This document shows, in pieces, positions 1 through 8,930 of a stretch of DNA of 64,000 nt. The translations under genes were made by a program, and so were the position numbers. The notes beneath the pieces are model-generated. The model searched no databases and was not told where the DNA came from. It worked only from the letters and a program-made list of their open reading frames with translations. The first letter of the stretch is position 1, and each line of letters starts with the position of its first letter. Source of the DNA: JADKAV01 sp041393775 (lineage in GTDB: Bacteria > Actinomycetota > Actinomycetes > S36-B12 > UBA10799); the NCBI GenBank assembly GCA_041393775.1, contig JAWKJM010000003.1, forward strand, positions 496,001 through 560,000, written 5' to 3'.

Positions 1-744
1 CCGCTGGCACAGGCCGGTGTCCACCAGCAGCTGCAGGCCCGGCCGGGGGGTGTCCGACATCAGGAGTTTGACAAGTTCGTCGCGGATGCGCTCGGCACTC
101 ACGACATCGATGCGCTCGGCCATGTTGGCCATGGCGTCCACGGCCTCGGCGTCCACGGCCATCTCGAGCTGTGAACAGAACCGGGCCGCGCGCAACATGC
201 GCAGCGGGTCGTCGGAGAAGGAGTCGGTGGCCGGGCCGGGGGTGCGCAATCGCTTCAAGGCCAGATCGAGCAGACCGTCGAACGGATCCACGAACTGCCC
301 GTCGGACAGGCGCAGCGCCATGGCGTTCACCGTGAAGTCGCGGCGCCCGAGATCGGACAAGAGATCCCCACCGTAGGCCACTTCCGGCTTTCGGGAATCC
401 GGGTCGTACCGATCCGACCGGTAGGTCGTGAACTCCAGTCGCAACCCCGCGACCTCGGCACCCACCGTCCCGAACCGGGCCCCCACGTCCCACACCGCGT
501 CGGCCCATCCGGACAGCAGCGGTATCACTTGCCCGGGCCGGGCATCGGTGGCGAAGTCGAGGTCCTCGACCCGGCGGCCCAGAATCGCGTCGCGTACGGA
601 CCCGCCCACCAGATCCACCTCGAACCCGGCCGAGGTGAAACGCTCGCCGATCTCGGTGAGCACAGGGTGATCGACCAGAAGTCGTCGAAGCGCCCCGTCG
701 CGCAACTGGTGCAGCGCAGCCATGGGTGCTGGGGGCAGGCTCAC
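1..744 (-). CDS. pcnA: CCA tRNA nucleotidyltransferase (3' end outside window)
   Basis: Adds or repairs the 3' CCA of tRNAs using CTP and ATP. About 248 N-terminal residues are present; the gene runs off the left edge. Visible motifs are the nucleotidyltransferase signature GGSVRDAILGR, the metal-binding pair in DLDFAT, the RRDFTVNAMAL block, and DDPLRMLRAARF at the head/neck boundary, as in class II CCA/poly(A) polymerases. I place the start at GTG 744 because TACCCT (752-757 on this strand) ends 7 nt before it, the spacing of the other leaderless starts here. ATG 750 and ATG 723 are in-frame alternatives. It is divergent from the Nudix gene, as pcnA and mutT4 are in mycobacteria. The family is certain; the exact start is not. 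Confidence 0.93.
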   Translation of the reverse strand, partial: MSLPPAPMAALHQLRDGALRRLLVDHPVLTEIGERFTSAGFEVDLVGGSVRDAILGRRVEDLDFATDARPGQVIPLLSGWADAVWDVGARFGTVGAEVAGLRLEFTTYRSDRYDPDSRKPEVAYGGDLLSDLGRRDFTVNAMALRLSDGQFVDPFDGLLDLALKRLRTPGPATDSFSDDPLRMLRAARFCSQLEMAVDAEAVDAMANMAERIDVVSAERIRDELVKLLMSDTPRPGLQLLVDTGLCQR

Positions 745-751
745 CCGCATC

Positions 752-757
752 AGGGTA
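752..757 (-). promoter_or_regulatory. Predicted -10 element of pcnA (leaderless)
   Basis: TACCCT on the minus strand ends 7 nt before GTG 744. No Shine-Dalgarno sequence precedes the start. No clear -35 is seen. Confidence 0.4.
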
Positions 758-863
758 GTCCGGGTGTCACGAGCGCCCTCGTCACAGGTGGTGTCCGGGG
801 TCCCTTGCACGTGCCCCAACACGGGCCCTTGCGACCTGTCACCCCGAGATGGGCTATTGCGCC

Positions 864-869
864 TATCCT
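864..869 (+). promoter_or_regulatory. Predicted -10 element of the Nudix gene (leaderless)
   Basis: TATCCT ends 7 nt before ATG 877, so transcription would begin at or next to the start codon. No Shine-Dalgarno sequence is present. No convincing -35 hexamer was found. Confidence 0.55.
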
Positions 870-876
870 CGAAGGC

Positions 877-1362
877 ATGCCCCACCCGTCACCCTCGCGG
901 TTCAATCTGCGCTACGTGACGAGGTCTCGGGCCACGGTCGACGAGACCAGCGCCGGCGGCCTGGTGGTCCGCGAGGACGGCGACGACCTCCAGGTGGCCC
1001 TGATCGCCCGCTACGACCGCCGCCAGCGCCTGGTCTGGTCCCTTCCGAAAGGACACGTGGAACAGGGGGAGACCGTGGAGCAGGCGGCTCTGCGGGAGGT
1101 GCTGGAGGAAACCGGACTCACCGCCGCCATCGTGGCACCGTTGGGAGTCATCGACTTCTGGTTCGCTGTCGAGGACCGCCGGATCCACAAGACCGTCCAT
1201 CATTTCCTGATGACCTACCGGGGCGGCGCGATCTGTGACGACGACCCCGAGGTCGTCGAGGTCGCGTGGTTCGCGTTCGACGACGTCCCCTCCCGGCTGG
1301 CGTATCGCGACGAGCGGCGTTTGGTCGCGAAGGCCCGGGGCATCCTCGGCGAGACCAAGTGA
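877..1362 (+). CDS. mutT4: Nudix hydrolase (MutT4-like)
   Basis: A 161-residue Nudix hydrolase that would cleave nucleoside diphosphate-X substrates; the substrate cannot be told from sequence. The Nudix box lies at about residues 59-81, with GHVEQGE, then REVLEETG, carrying all the canonical Gly, Glu and Arg positions. An open frame continues upstream to 529, but that part is antisense to pcnA and is not conserved in character, so I start at ATG 877, which sits correctly behind TATCCT. The next gene overlaps its stop (GTGA), suggesting a translationally coupled operon. A Nudix gene beside pcnA is the standard actinobacterial arrangement (mutT4 in M. tuberculosis). Confidence 0.9.
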   Translation: MPHPSPSRFNLRYVTRSRATVDETSAGGLVVREDGDDLQVALIARYDRRQRLVWSLPKGHVEQGETVEQAALREVLEETGLTAAIVAPLGVIDFWFAVEDRRIHKTVHHFLMTYRGGAICDDDPEVVEVAWFAFDDVPSRLAYRDERRLVAKARGILGETK

Positions 1363-3389
1363 CCAAGACCGTCCTCGCGCTGCTGACGATGCTGGTCGCT
1401 GTCGGGCTGGCGAGCCCTGCTGCGTCCAACACGCGCCAGTTGGCCGCCGACAGCGTCGAAGTCACCGTCACATCCATGACGCCGCTGAATCCGCAGCCCG
1501 GCAAGACTCTGCGGATCAGCGGTCGTATGCGCAACCGCTCCAATGATGAACTGGCAGCGATCCAGGTGCGGTTGCTGCTGTCGAGCACGCCCATGGCGAC
1601 ACGGTCGGAGATCGGGACCGTGGTGGCCGGTGGCAGCGAGCGCGACGGCCCGCCCACACTGGCCGTGAGCGAGCCGGTCCCGACCCTGCTCCCCCGCAAC
1701 AGCGCGGATTGGTCGCTGGAGATCCCGCTGGACCTGCTTCCCCTGAATGTGCAAGGGGTGTACGTGGTGGGTCTCGAGGTGATCGGCACGGGCACCGACG
1801 GTCTGACACAGGGCCTCGGTCTGACCCGCTCCTTCCTGCCGTGGTTCCCCGAGGGGAGCGTGACTCCGACCAGGCTGGCCTGGCTCTGGCCGGTGACCGC
1901 GGCCCCGGATCGTGCACTGGACGAGGTACAACTCAGCGAACAGACCGCCGCTGAGATGGCCCCGGGCGGGCGTCTCGCGCGCATCATCGCCGGTGCCGGC
2001 ACAGCCCGCATCACCTGGGTGTTCGACCCCGCGGTGCTGCAGACGGCCGAAGACATGATCGAGGGCTACGAGGTCGTTGCCGGACCGGTCTCGTCCCAGC
2101 TGTCAGCGGGTTCGGGCTCCGCGGTGGCGCAGTCCTGGCTGACTGCGGTCCGGCAGGCCGCTGCGAATCAGGACTCGATCGCGACCGCCTACGGATTTGT
2201 GGACGCGACCGCGCTGCAGCGTGCCGACATGTCCAAGATCGTCGTAGAAGCGACCTCTCGTGCCGTCGCCGACGTGTCCGCCGAGACCCGCTCGCAGGTC
2301 GACGGGGTTATGGCCTGGCCGGGGGGGCTGGCGACGACACCGAGCACCATGCGTACCTTCAAGCGGGCCGGCGCCACCGATCTGCTGCTGTCCGACACCT
2401 CCTTTCCCGCAACGCCGGGCCTGACCTACACGCCCGACGGCTTCACCACGTGGGCCGGGCTGCCGGTGACGTTGGCGGACTCGGGTGTCACGGCGGCTCT
2501 GGCGATGCCCCAGGACAACAAGGGGGAGTCGCTGCTGGCCCGGCAGCGCTTCCTGGCCGAAGTGGCGATGAGTGCCGGTGAACTCCCGGATCAGTCGCGC
2601 AGTCTGGTGGCAGCACCCGATCCGTTGTGGGCTCCCAGTGCCCGTTTCCTTCGACAGACGCTGCGTGCTCTCGACCAGGCGCCGTACTCACGGCTGATCT
2701 CCCTGAAGGCTGCGCGCCGCAAGGCCGTCGAGGTCCCTCGCACCCGGCTTCCTTACTCCGCCGACCAACGCGCGACAGAACTGCCTGCGGACTACCTGGC
2801 GCAGGTGCAGAAGCAGCAACGCGCGGCCCGCCGGTTGCAGGCGGTGTTCGCCGAGCCCGCCGGACTCGGATACGACCAGTCGGTCATGCGGCAGACGTCC
2901 TTGGCGTGGCGTCTCGACCAGACCACCGGCATCCAGTTGGTCCGCACGGTCTCCGAACAGATCGCCAGGCAAACCGCTCAGGTACGCGTGGCCACGACCG
3001 GCACGTTCACGCTGCCCGGCGACACCGGCCGGATCCCGGTGACTGTGGCCAACGACCTCGAGCAGGACGTGATCGTGGGCATCCGCCTGGAATCCGACGA
3101 ACCCGCCCGCCTGTCCGCCCCTGTGATCGCCCCCTTCCGGGTCCCCGCGGGGCGCAAGGTGAGCCTGGAAGTCGAGGCGAAAGTGGTGGGCTCGGGAACC
3201 TTGCCGGTCGACATCCAGCTGACAACCCCCAAGGGAAGGCGCTACGGGCAGCCGGTCAGCGTCGAGGTCCGCACCACCGCGTACTCGCGGGCGGCCGCCT
3301 ATGTCGTGTCCGGCGCGTTCGTGATCCTGGCGTTCCTGCTGGCCATGAACTTCGTGCGCAGGCGCCGCGAGCGCAGGAATCGGTCGTGA
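1359..3389 (+). CDS. Large secreted/membrane-anchored protein between Nudix and murJ (DUF6049-like)
   Basis: A protein of 676 residues, syntenic with M. tuberculosis Rv3909. The N-terminus has a signal-type hydrophobic stretch (LALLTMLVAVGLASPAAS), followed by a long extracytoplasmic region. A single membrane helix near residues 645-665 (AAAYVVSGAFVILAFLLAMN) precedes a basic RRRRERR tail, so most of the protein should be outside and the C-terminus inside. Start GTG 1359 overlaps the Nudix stop by four bases, and its own stop overlaps the murJ start in the same way. Such coupling supports a link to MurJ and cell-wall export, but no enzymatic motif is visible. The DUF6049 name is from memory of the family at this location. 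Confidence 0.8.
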   Translation: MTKTVLALLTMLVAVGLASPAASNTRQLAADSVEVTVTSMTPLNPQPGKTLRISGRMRNRSNDELAAIQVRLLLSSTPMATRSEIGTVVAGGSERDGPPTLAVSEPVPTLLPRNSADWSLEIPLDLLPLNVQGVYVVGLEVIGTGTDGLTQGLGLTRSFLPWFPEGSVTPTRLAWLWPVTAAPDRALDEVQLSEQTAAEMAPGGRLARIIAGAGTARITWVFDPAVLQTAEDMIEGYEVVAGPVSSQLSAGSGSAVAQSWLTAVRQAAANQDSIATAYGFVDATALQRADMSKIVVEATSRAVADVSAETRSQVDGVMAWPGGLATTPSTMRTFKRAGATDLLLSDTSFPATPGLTYTPDGFTTWAGLPVTLADSGVTAALAMPQDNKGESLLARQRFLAEVAMSAGELPDQSRSLVAAPDPLWAPSARFLRQTLRALDQAPYSRLISLKAARRKAVEVPRTRLPYSADQRATELPADYLAQVQKQQRAARRLQAVFAEPAGLGYDQSVMRQTSLAWRLDQTTGIQLVRTVSEQIARQTAQVRVATTGTFTLPGDTGRIPVTVANDLEQDVIVGIRLESDEPARLSAPVIAPFRVPAGRKVSLEVEAKVVGSGTLPVDIQLTTPKGRRYGQPVSVEVRTTAYSRAAAYVVSGAFVILAFLLAMNFVRRRRERRNRS

Positions 3390-5071
3390 GCACCGGGGAG
3401 CAGGCCGGGGTGCTGCGGTCCAGCGCCCTGATGGCCACTGGGACGATCACCTCCCGCGCCACCGGCCTCGTGCGGGACATGGCGCTGGTGGCCGCCATCG
3501 GCTTCGGCACGCTGGCCGACACGTACAGCCTCGGCAATTCACTGCCCAACATCATCTACATCCTGGTCGCTGGCGGGGCGCTCAACGCGGTCTTCATCCC
3601 GCAGTTGGTGCGCCACATGGAGAACGACGAGGACGGCGGGCACGGTTTCGCCAACCGGCTGCTGCGGGTGGTCACCCTGATCACGTTCGTCCTGACAGTC
3701 GCAGCAGTCCTGGCCGCGCCCTGGATCGTGCACCTGTATGCCACCAGCGAGTACTCCGCCCGGGAGTTCGACCTGGCGCTCGCGTTCGCCCGGCTCTGCC
3801 TGCCGCAGATCATCTTCTACGGCCTGTACACGATGTTCAGTCAGGTGCTCAACGCGCGCGGGCACTTCGGGGCACCGATGTTCGCCCCGATCGTGAACAA
3901 CCTGGTCGTGATCGCGGCCGCGTTCGCCTTCATCGGTGTCGCCGGCGACCAGGTCAGCGTGCTCACGATCACCGACGGCGAAGTCGCCTGGCTGGGCGTC
4001 ATGACCACCCTCGGCGTGGTCATGCAGGCGCTTGTGCTGCTTCCCGTGCTGTGGCGATCCGGTTTCCGCTTCGCCTACGTGAGGGGACTGCGGGGGTTCG
4101 GGCTCGGCCACACCGGAAGACTGGCGATGTGGACCATCGGACTGGTGCTGGTCAACCAGCTCGGTTTCCTGGTGGTCACCCGGCTGGCAACGCTGGCCAA
4201 CGTCCTGGCATCCCGCGCGGACGTGGTCGCTCAGGGCCTCACGACGTACCAGAAGGCGTACCTGATCTTCATGCTCCCCCACTCGGTCATCACGATTTCG
4301 ATCATGACCGCGCTGTTGCCGCGGATGAGCCGTTCGGCCGCTGAACGGAACTTCATCAAGGTCGGCGCGTATGTGGCGGACGGGATGCGGCTGGTGGCCG
4401 TGCTGATCATCCCGGCGGCGATCAGTCTCGGGGCCGCCGGTCCCATGATCGCAACGGTCATCTTCGGCTTCGGTGCCGGTGCGGGTGTGGCATCCACCTA
4501 TGCCGGTCTGGTGGTGGTCGCGTTCGCTGTCGGCCTGCTGCCGTTCTCGCTGTTCTACGTCCTGTTGCGCGGCTGGTACTCGCTGGAGGACACCCGGACC
4601 CCCTTCATGCTGACGGTCGTCTACAACGTCCTGATGGTGGGATTCTCGCTGCCGCTGTTCTACTTCGCGGCCGTCGAGGTCAAGGTGACCGCACTGGCGC
4701 TCGGCTACTCCCTGGCGTACTGGTTCACCTTTGCCCTGGCCTGGGTGGTGCTGTCCCGGCGACTCGGGGACCTGCAGTCCCGGCAGACGCTCGGGGTTCT
4801 GGCCCGACTGGTGTTGGCCGGCATAGTGGGCGCGGTCGCCGGACTGTCCGCCAACATCGTTCTCACCGGCATGGTCTCTCGGTCCTCCCCGGAGCCCGTG
4901 GCGCTGGGATTCATCGGCCGGCCGGGGTGGGCCCTGGTCGCGGCGGTGCTTGTCTCCGCAGTGGCGGTTGCGGTCTACCTGGTGCTGGCCCGGGCACTGC
5001 GGGTGCGGGAGATCTCGCAGGCCTGGTCGATGGTCGCGGGGAAACTGCCGTTCGCGCGTTCGCGGAACTGA
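3386..5071 (+). CDS. murJ: Lipid II flippase MurJ (MviN family)
   Basis: Multi-spanning membrane protein (561 residues, about 14 helices) of the MOP exporter superfamily, which moves the peptidoglycan precursor lipid II across the membrane. Typical MurJ features are the N-terminal MATGTITSRATGLVRDM helix with its conserved Arg residues and the LVAGGALNAVFIPQL segment. Start GTG 3386 lies in the GTGA overlap with the upstream gene; a longer frame from 2627 is an overlap artefact. In mycobacteria MurJ (MviN) is fused to an intracellular pseudokinase and an extracellular domain. Here MurJ ends after the membrane core and that pseudokinase is a separate gene 228 bp downstream. Confidence 0.93.
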   Translation: MSTGEQAGVLRSSALMATGTITSRATGLVRDMALVAAIGFGTLADTYSLGNSLPNIIYILVAGGALNAVFIPQLVRHMENDEDGGHGFANRLLRVVTLITFVLTVAAVLAAPWIVHLYATSEYSAREFDLALAFARLCLPQIIFYGLYTMFSQVLNARGHFGAPMFAPIVNNLVVIAAAFAFIGVAGDQVSVLTITDGEVAWLGVMTTLGVVMQALVLLPVLWRSGFRFAYVRGLRGFGLGHTGRLAMWTIGLVLVNQLGFLVVTRLATLANVLASRADVVAQGLTTYQKAYLIFMLPHSVITISIMTALLPRMSRSAAERNFIKVGAYVADGMRLVAVLIIPAAISLGAAGPMIATVIFGFGAGAGVASTYAGLVVVAFAVGLLPFSLFYVLLRGWYSLEDTRTPFMLTVVYNVLMVGFSLPLFYFAAVEVKVTALALGYSLAYWFTFALAWVVLSRRLGDLQSRQTLGVLARLVLAGIVGAVAGLSANIVLTGMVSRSSPEPVALGFIGRPGWALVAAVLVSAVAVAVYLVLARALRVREISQAWSMVAGKLPFARSRN

Positions 5072-5287
5072 AGCCTGAGGCCGGGCCGACTCGCGGCGCC
5101 TGAGACCGGGGCCGCGCTGTTCCCGGGTTCCGCGCCCGGTATGGCCCGAATGTCGGACGTCTGTTCGACATCGGGGCCCTCGGGGCGGTTCTCAGGACTG
5201 GACAGTCGGCCCGATTCGGCCGGCCGGACCCCCAGTAATACCTGAACAGTGGAAGGGTGCATCGCGGGTGGGCCCCTCCTGCTGGCC
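5072..5287 (+). other. Intergenic spacer between murJ and the pseudokinase gene
   Basis: About 216 bp with no open reading frame of coding character on either strand. It is GC rich and has a few short dyads, such as CCGGG/CCCGG near 5124-5140, but no clear terminator. The downstream gene carries its own -10. Confidence 0.5.
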
Positions 5288-5293
5288 TAATCT
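5288..5293 (+). promoter_or_regulatory. Predicted -10 element of the pseudokinase gene (leaderless)
   Basis: TAATCT ends 7 nt before GTG 5300. The GGAGG that follows sits only 1 nt from the start codon, too close to act as a ribosome binding site. Confidence 0.55.
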
Positions 5294-5299
5294 GGAGGT

Positions 5300-6673
5300 G
5301 TGAACCCCAGCGATCCTGCACGGGCTTGGCGGGATCGTTATGAGTTGATCGACCTGGTGGCGCGGGTAGAAAACGCGAAGATGTGGCGCGCATATGACAA
5401 CCGGCTGCGCCGCACCGTGGGTCTGCGGATCGTGGACGCTGCTGACCCCCGGGTGCACCGGCTCCAACAGGCCACTGTCGCCGCAGCGCATATCACCGAC
5501 CGCCGATTCGCCAACGTGCTCGACGTCATGGGCCCCGACCCGGACGGTGAGTTGGTGATCATCACCGAATGGATCCCCGCGCTCTCGCTGCCGGAGGTTC
5601 TGCGCGAGCCGATGAGCCCGCACACCGCGGCAGTCACAGTTGCACAGGCTGCCCGGGCGGTGGCATCGGCGCACGCGCAGGGTGTCACCCATGGACGGCT
5701 GCGACCAGCGACGGTGATGCTGCTGCCCGACGGCGGTGTGCGGGTCCGCGGTCACGGCGTGGATGCGAGTCTGTATGGCACAGAGCCGGACCTCGAGCCG
5801 GTGGCCGCCGACGTGTTCGGTCTGGGTTCGCTGCTGTACTGCTGCCTGACTGGTCGCTGGCCCTTCGAAGGGCAGGTCGGACTACCGGTCGCCCCCCAGA
5901 CCGATGGCCGGCCCGCGCGGCCCGGCGAATTCGTCGCGGACATCCCCGACTCCCTGTCCCGCACGATCGACCGGTGCTGGCGTGGTGAGTACAACGGGGC
6001 GGCTGAAGTCGCAGCCGACCTGCGCACACAAGCGGCGGCGCTGTGGGACGGACCCCGTCCCGGGATCCTCGCGCGCCACCGGAAGACCCTGGCGGCAGGA
6101 CTCACCGCCGCTCTCGTAGGTGTGGCTGTGCTCATGGGTCTGGCCGACGCCGCGAACCGGCCCGGCGACCCCGTCACCGCCCAGACCCGGACCCAGGGAA
6201 TCGCGAGCCTGGTACCCGCCCTGGCCCCGGGCGAACGCAAACTGCCGATCGTCAGAGTCTCCGACTACGATCCGTTCGGGGTGGACGGGGAGTTCAAGAG
6301 CAAGACGAAGTTCGCGGTCGACCGGGATCCGTTGACCGCGTGGACCACCATCACTTACGACGACCCGTACCTCGGGGGCAAACCGGGTGTGGGAATCACC
6401 ATCGATCTGGGTGCTCCCCGGCCGGTGACCTCTGTCGACCTCAAACTCGTGGGCGCCAACAGCAATCTGCGGGTGATGGTCGGCAACAAGCGCTTCGCCA
6501 GTCCCTCCCGCTTCCGCACCTTCGCAAGCGTCATCGGTGCCGGCAACCACATTCTGCTCCGGTCTGCCCGTCCGATGACCGGGCGATACGTGCTGGTCTG
6601 GTTCACCCGCCTGCCGTGGATCGACGGCGGCTATCGTGGCGGGGTGCGCAAGATCGTCATCCGGAGCGGATGA
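5300..6673 (+). CDS. Membrane pseudokinase with extracytoplasmic domain (MviN C-terminal part as a separate gene)
   Basis: 457 residues: an intracellular protein-kinase-like domain (about 10-250), one membrane helix (about 265-285, TLAAGLTAALVGVAVLMGLA) and an extracytoplasmic domain (about 310-457) that looks like a discoidin/carbohydrate-binding beta-sandwich. The kinase fold is degenerate. THGRLRPATVML stands where active kinases have HRDxKPxN, and VRGHGVD replaces the DFG region, so catalysis is unlikely. In mycobacteria the equivalent pseudokinase is fused to MurJ, is phosphorylated by PknB and recruits FhaA. PknB and FhaA homologues are both in this window, so the circuit is probably conserved in split form. 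Leaderless start at GTG 5300. Confidence 0.85.
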   Translation: MNPSDPARAWRDRYELIDLVARVENAKMWRAYDNRLRRTVGLRIVDAADPRVHRLQQATVAAAHITDRRFANVLDVMGPDPDGELVIITEWIPALSLPEVLREPMSPHTAAVTVAQAARAVASAHAQGVTHGRLRPATVMLLPDGGVRVRGHGVDASLYGTEPDLEPVAADVFGLGSLLYCCLTGRWPFEGQVGLPVAPQTDGRPARPGEFVADIPDSLSRTIDRCWRGEYNGAAEVAADLRTQAAALWDGPRPGILARHRKTLAAGLTAALVGVAVLMGLADAANRPGDPVTAQTRTQGIASLVPALAPGERKLPIVRVSDYDPFGVDGEFKSKTKFAVDRDPLTAWTTITYDDPYLGGKPGVGITIDLGAPRPVTSVDLKLVGANSNLRVMVGNKRFASPSRFRTFASVIGAGNHILLRSARPMTGRYVLVWFTRLPWIDGGYRGGVRKIVIRSG

Positions 6674-6682
6674 GGAGCAGTC

Positions 6683-7288
6683 GTGGACGACCCTGGCGGC
6701 GTGGAGCCCGCCGATGCAGAGTTGCTTGCCGCACATGTGGCCGGAGACAGCGAGGCCTTCGGGGAACTGTTCGACCGGCACCGTGACCGCCTCTGGGCGG
6801 TGGCTCTGCGCACTGCGGGCAGTCCGGACGACGCCTCGGACGCCCTGCAGGACGCGATGATCTCCGCGTTCAGGCGAGCCGGATCGTTCCGCGGTGAGGC
6901 GGCGGTGACCACCTGGCTGCACCGGATCGTGGTCAACGCCTGCCTCGATCAGCACCGGCGTCGGAAGAACAAGCCGACGACCATGTGGATCGACACCCTC
7001 CACGACACCGCCCATGATCACGACGCCATGGCGAATCGGGAGTTGCAGATCGAACTCGAGCGGGCGATGACCGAGTTGCCGGACGACCAGCGGTCCGCCA
7101 TCGTGCTCGTCGACGTCGAAGGCTACAGCATCGAAGAGGCGGCGGCGATTCTCGGATGTCCCGCGGGGACCGTGAAGAGCCGTTGCGCGCGCGGCCGGGC
7201 CAAATTGGCCAAGCGCTTGAGCTCGGTCCGGAACCCCGACGCCGACAACGCCGTCCTACGACAGAGACAGGCAGGTGACGGTCAATGA
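6683..7288 (+). CDS. sigM: ECF RNA polymerase sigma factor, SigM type
   Basis: A 201-residue ECF sigma factor with region 2 at about 20-90 (ELFDRHRDRLW, DALQDAMISAFRR) and region 4 at about 125-180 (ELPDDQRSAIVLVDVEGYS, then CPAGTVKSRCARGRAKL as the -35-binding helix-turn-helix). It directs core polymerase to a stress or envelope regulon. Start GTG 6683 has an AGGAG 5 nt upstream. It lies 9 bp after the pseudokinase gene and overlaps the next gene (ATGA), a typical sigma/anti-sigma coupling. Location between murJ and trxB identifies it as the SigM orthologue; its regulon cannot be inferred here. Confidence 0.92.
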   Translation: MDDPGGVEPADAELLAAHVAGDSEAFGELFDRHRDRLWAVALRTAGSPDDASDALQDAMISAFRRAGSFRGEAAVTTWLHRIVVNACLDQHRRRKNKPTTMWIDTLHDTAHDHDAMANRELQIELERAMTELPDDQRSAIVLVDVEGYSIEEAAAILGCPAGTVKSRCARGRAKLAKRLSSVRNPDADNAVLRQRQAGDGQ

Positions 7289-7878
7289 GCGACGAGCAGG
7301 ACGTGCGGGATTTGCTTGCCCGGCTGCCGTCCCCACCCATGCCACCTGCAGTCCGCCAGCAGATCCTGGCGCGACTGGCCGAGCAGCAAGCGCCCGTGGC
7401 ACCAGTGGTGCCGATCACCCGAATTCACCGTCGCCGGTTGAACGGCCTGCTGATCGCCGCCGCCGTCGCAGCCTTCGCCATGCTGATGAGCGTGACCGTC
7501 CAGAGCCCGTCGGGCCCGGTCACGGCGTCCCCTGCCCCGGTGATCAAGGCCGGTGCGCTTTACCAGTCCACGGACTTCGTCCCGGAATTGCAGCAACGCT
7601 TCCGCGCCGCTCCAGCCGCCGTGGGTCCGACGCGGACCTTCGCGGACAGTCGGCAGGGAATCCAGGCCTGTACGGTCGCCGTCGACGCGTACGGGTCCGT
7701 CCTGAGCGTGGACACGGGGTCGTACGACGACGTGGCGGCCGTCGTCCTGGTGACCACGTACCTGCCCGACACCCAGTACGAGGAGGTCTGGGTAGTCACC
7801 CCCCGCTGCGGGCCCGGCGACGACCTGGTCATGCGACACATGGTCTACGACGTCGACAACTCCACGGCTAACCTCTAA
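7285..7878 (+). CDS. Putative membrane anti-sigma factor paired with SigM
   Basis: 197 residues with a short cytoplasmic N-terminal part (1-50), one membrane helix at about 54-74 (LLIAAAVAAFAMLMSV) preceded by HRRR, and an extracytoplasmic C-terminal domain of about 120 residues. No HxxxCxxC zinc anti-sigma motif is present. Position and ATGA overlap with sigM, and the equivalent gene rsmA in mycobacteria, support the role; sequence alone does not prove it. The C-terminal domain would be the sensor or the site of regulated proteolysis. Confidence 0.7.
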   Translation: MSDEQDVRDLLARLPSPPMPPAVRQQILARLAEQQAPVAPVVPITRIHRRRLNGLLIAAAVAAFAMLMSVTVQSPSGPVTASPAPVIKAGALYQSTDFVPELQQRFRAAPAAVGPTRTFADSRQGIQACTVAVDAYGSVLSVDTGSYDDVAAVVLVTTYLPDTQYEEVWVVTPRCGPGDDLVMRHMVYDVDNSTANL

Positions 7879-7936
7879 GGGAATACCGGCACCGGTGAAT
7901 CGGGTTGAATCTGCTGGAGCCATGACAGGAGCAGAT

Positions 7937-8881
7937 GTGAGCGACGTTCAGCAGGATGTGCAGCAAGTGGTCATCATCGGGTCCGGGCCGGCCGGGTACA
8001 CCGCGGCCGTCTACGCGGCCCGCGCGCAGTTGGATCCGGTGCTCATCGAAGGTGCCGTGACCGCCGGCGGGGCGCTGATGAACACCACCGAGGTCGAGAA
8101 CTACCCCGGCTTCGAGGAGGGCATCCAGGGACCGGAGCTGATGACCGCGATGCGGGCCCAGGCGGAGCGCTTTGGCGCCCGGATCGTCACGCAGGATGCC
8201 GGCGACGTCAGCCTTGCCGAAGACGTCAAGCAGGTCACCGACGATGCCGGGACGATCTGGCGGTCGAAATCCGTGATCCTCGCAATGGGTTCCGGATACC
8301 GCGAACTCGGCGTGCCGAACGAGAAGCGGCTCTCGGGCCACGGCGTCTCGTGGTGTGCCACCTGTGATGGCTTCTTCTTCCGCGGACAGCACATCGCCGT
8401 GGTCGGGGGCGGTGATTCCGCCATGGAGGAAGCCACCTTCCTGACCCGCTTCGCCGAGAAGGTCACCATTGTGCACCGCCGTGACGAGTTCCGCGCCAGC
8501 AGGATCATGGCCGAGCGCGCCCTGAACGACCCGAAGATTGATGTGGTGTGGAACTCCGAGGTGCTCGACGTCCTCGGTCAGGACAAGGTCAGCGGTCTGC
8601 GCCTGCTCAACCGGGTCAGTGGCACCCAGAGCACCCTGGATGTCACGGGCCTGTTCGTGGCGATCGGTCACGATCCGCGCTCGGAACTGGTCAAGGGACA
8701 GATCGACCTCGATGATGAGGGGTACGTGCTGGTGCAGGGCCGGACCACCAAGACCAACGTGGAGGGCGTCTTCGCTGCCGGCGACCTGGTGGACCACACC
8801 TACCGCCAAGCGATCACCGCCGCCGGAAGTGGTTGTGCGGCCGCACTGGACGCGGAGCGCTACCTCGCCGGGCATGCCTGA
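7937..8881 (+). CDS. trxB: Thioredoxin reductase
   Basis: 314-residue flavoprotein that passes electrons from NADPH to thioredoxin. FAD-binding GSGPAG is at residues 15-20, the redox-active CATC at 140-143, the NADPH-binding GGGDSAMEEA near 155-165, and the second FAD motif VFAAGDL in the C-terminal quarter. I start at GTG 7937 because AGGAG lies 5 nt upstream; GTG 7895 and ATG 7922 are in frame but lack a ribosome binding site. Size fits the family. trxA follows 49 bp later. Confidence 0.95.
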   Translation: MSDVQQDVQQVVIIGSGPAGYTAAVYAARAQLDPVLIEGAVTAGGALMNTTEVENYPGFEEGIQGPELMTAMRAQAERFGARIVTQDAGDVSLAEDVKQVTDDAGTIWRSKSVILAMGSGYRELGVPNEKRLSGHGVSWCATCDGFFFRGQHIAVVGGGDSAMEEATFLTRFAEKVTIVHRRDEFRASRIMAERALNDPKIDVVWNSEVLDVLGQDKVSGLRLLNRVSGTQSTLDVTGLFVAIGHDPRSELVKGQIDLDDEGYVLVQGRTTKTNVEGVFAAGDLVDHTYRQAITAAGSGCAAALDAERYLAGHA

Positions 8882-8900
8882 TTCGGGCTCGCACGCGGAC

Positions 8901-8906
8901 TATTCT
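8901..8906 (+). promoter_or_regulatory. Possible -10 element upstream of trxA
   Basis: TATTCT in the 49-bp trxB-trxA gap, 14 nt before the AAGGAG of trxA. It could allow trxA to be transcribed separately from trxB. No good -35 was seen. Confidence 0.35.
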
Positions 8907-8930
8907 CGAAACCGAACCCTAAGGAGACCC

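Noticed and set aside
529..876. N-terminal extension of the Nudix protein from 529
   Set aside because: The extension is antisense to pcnA and would displace the leaderless promoter; homologous proteins start near 877.
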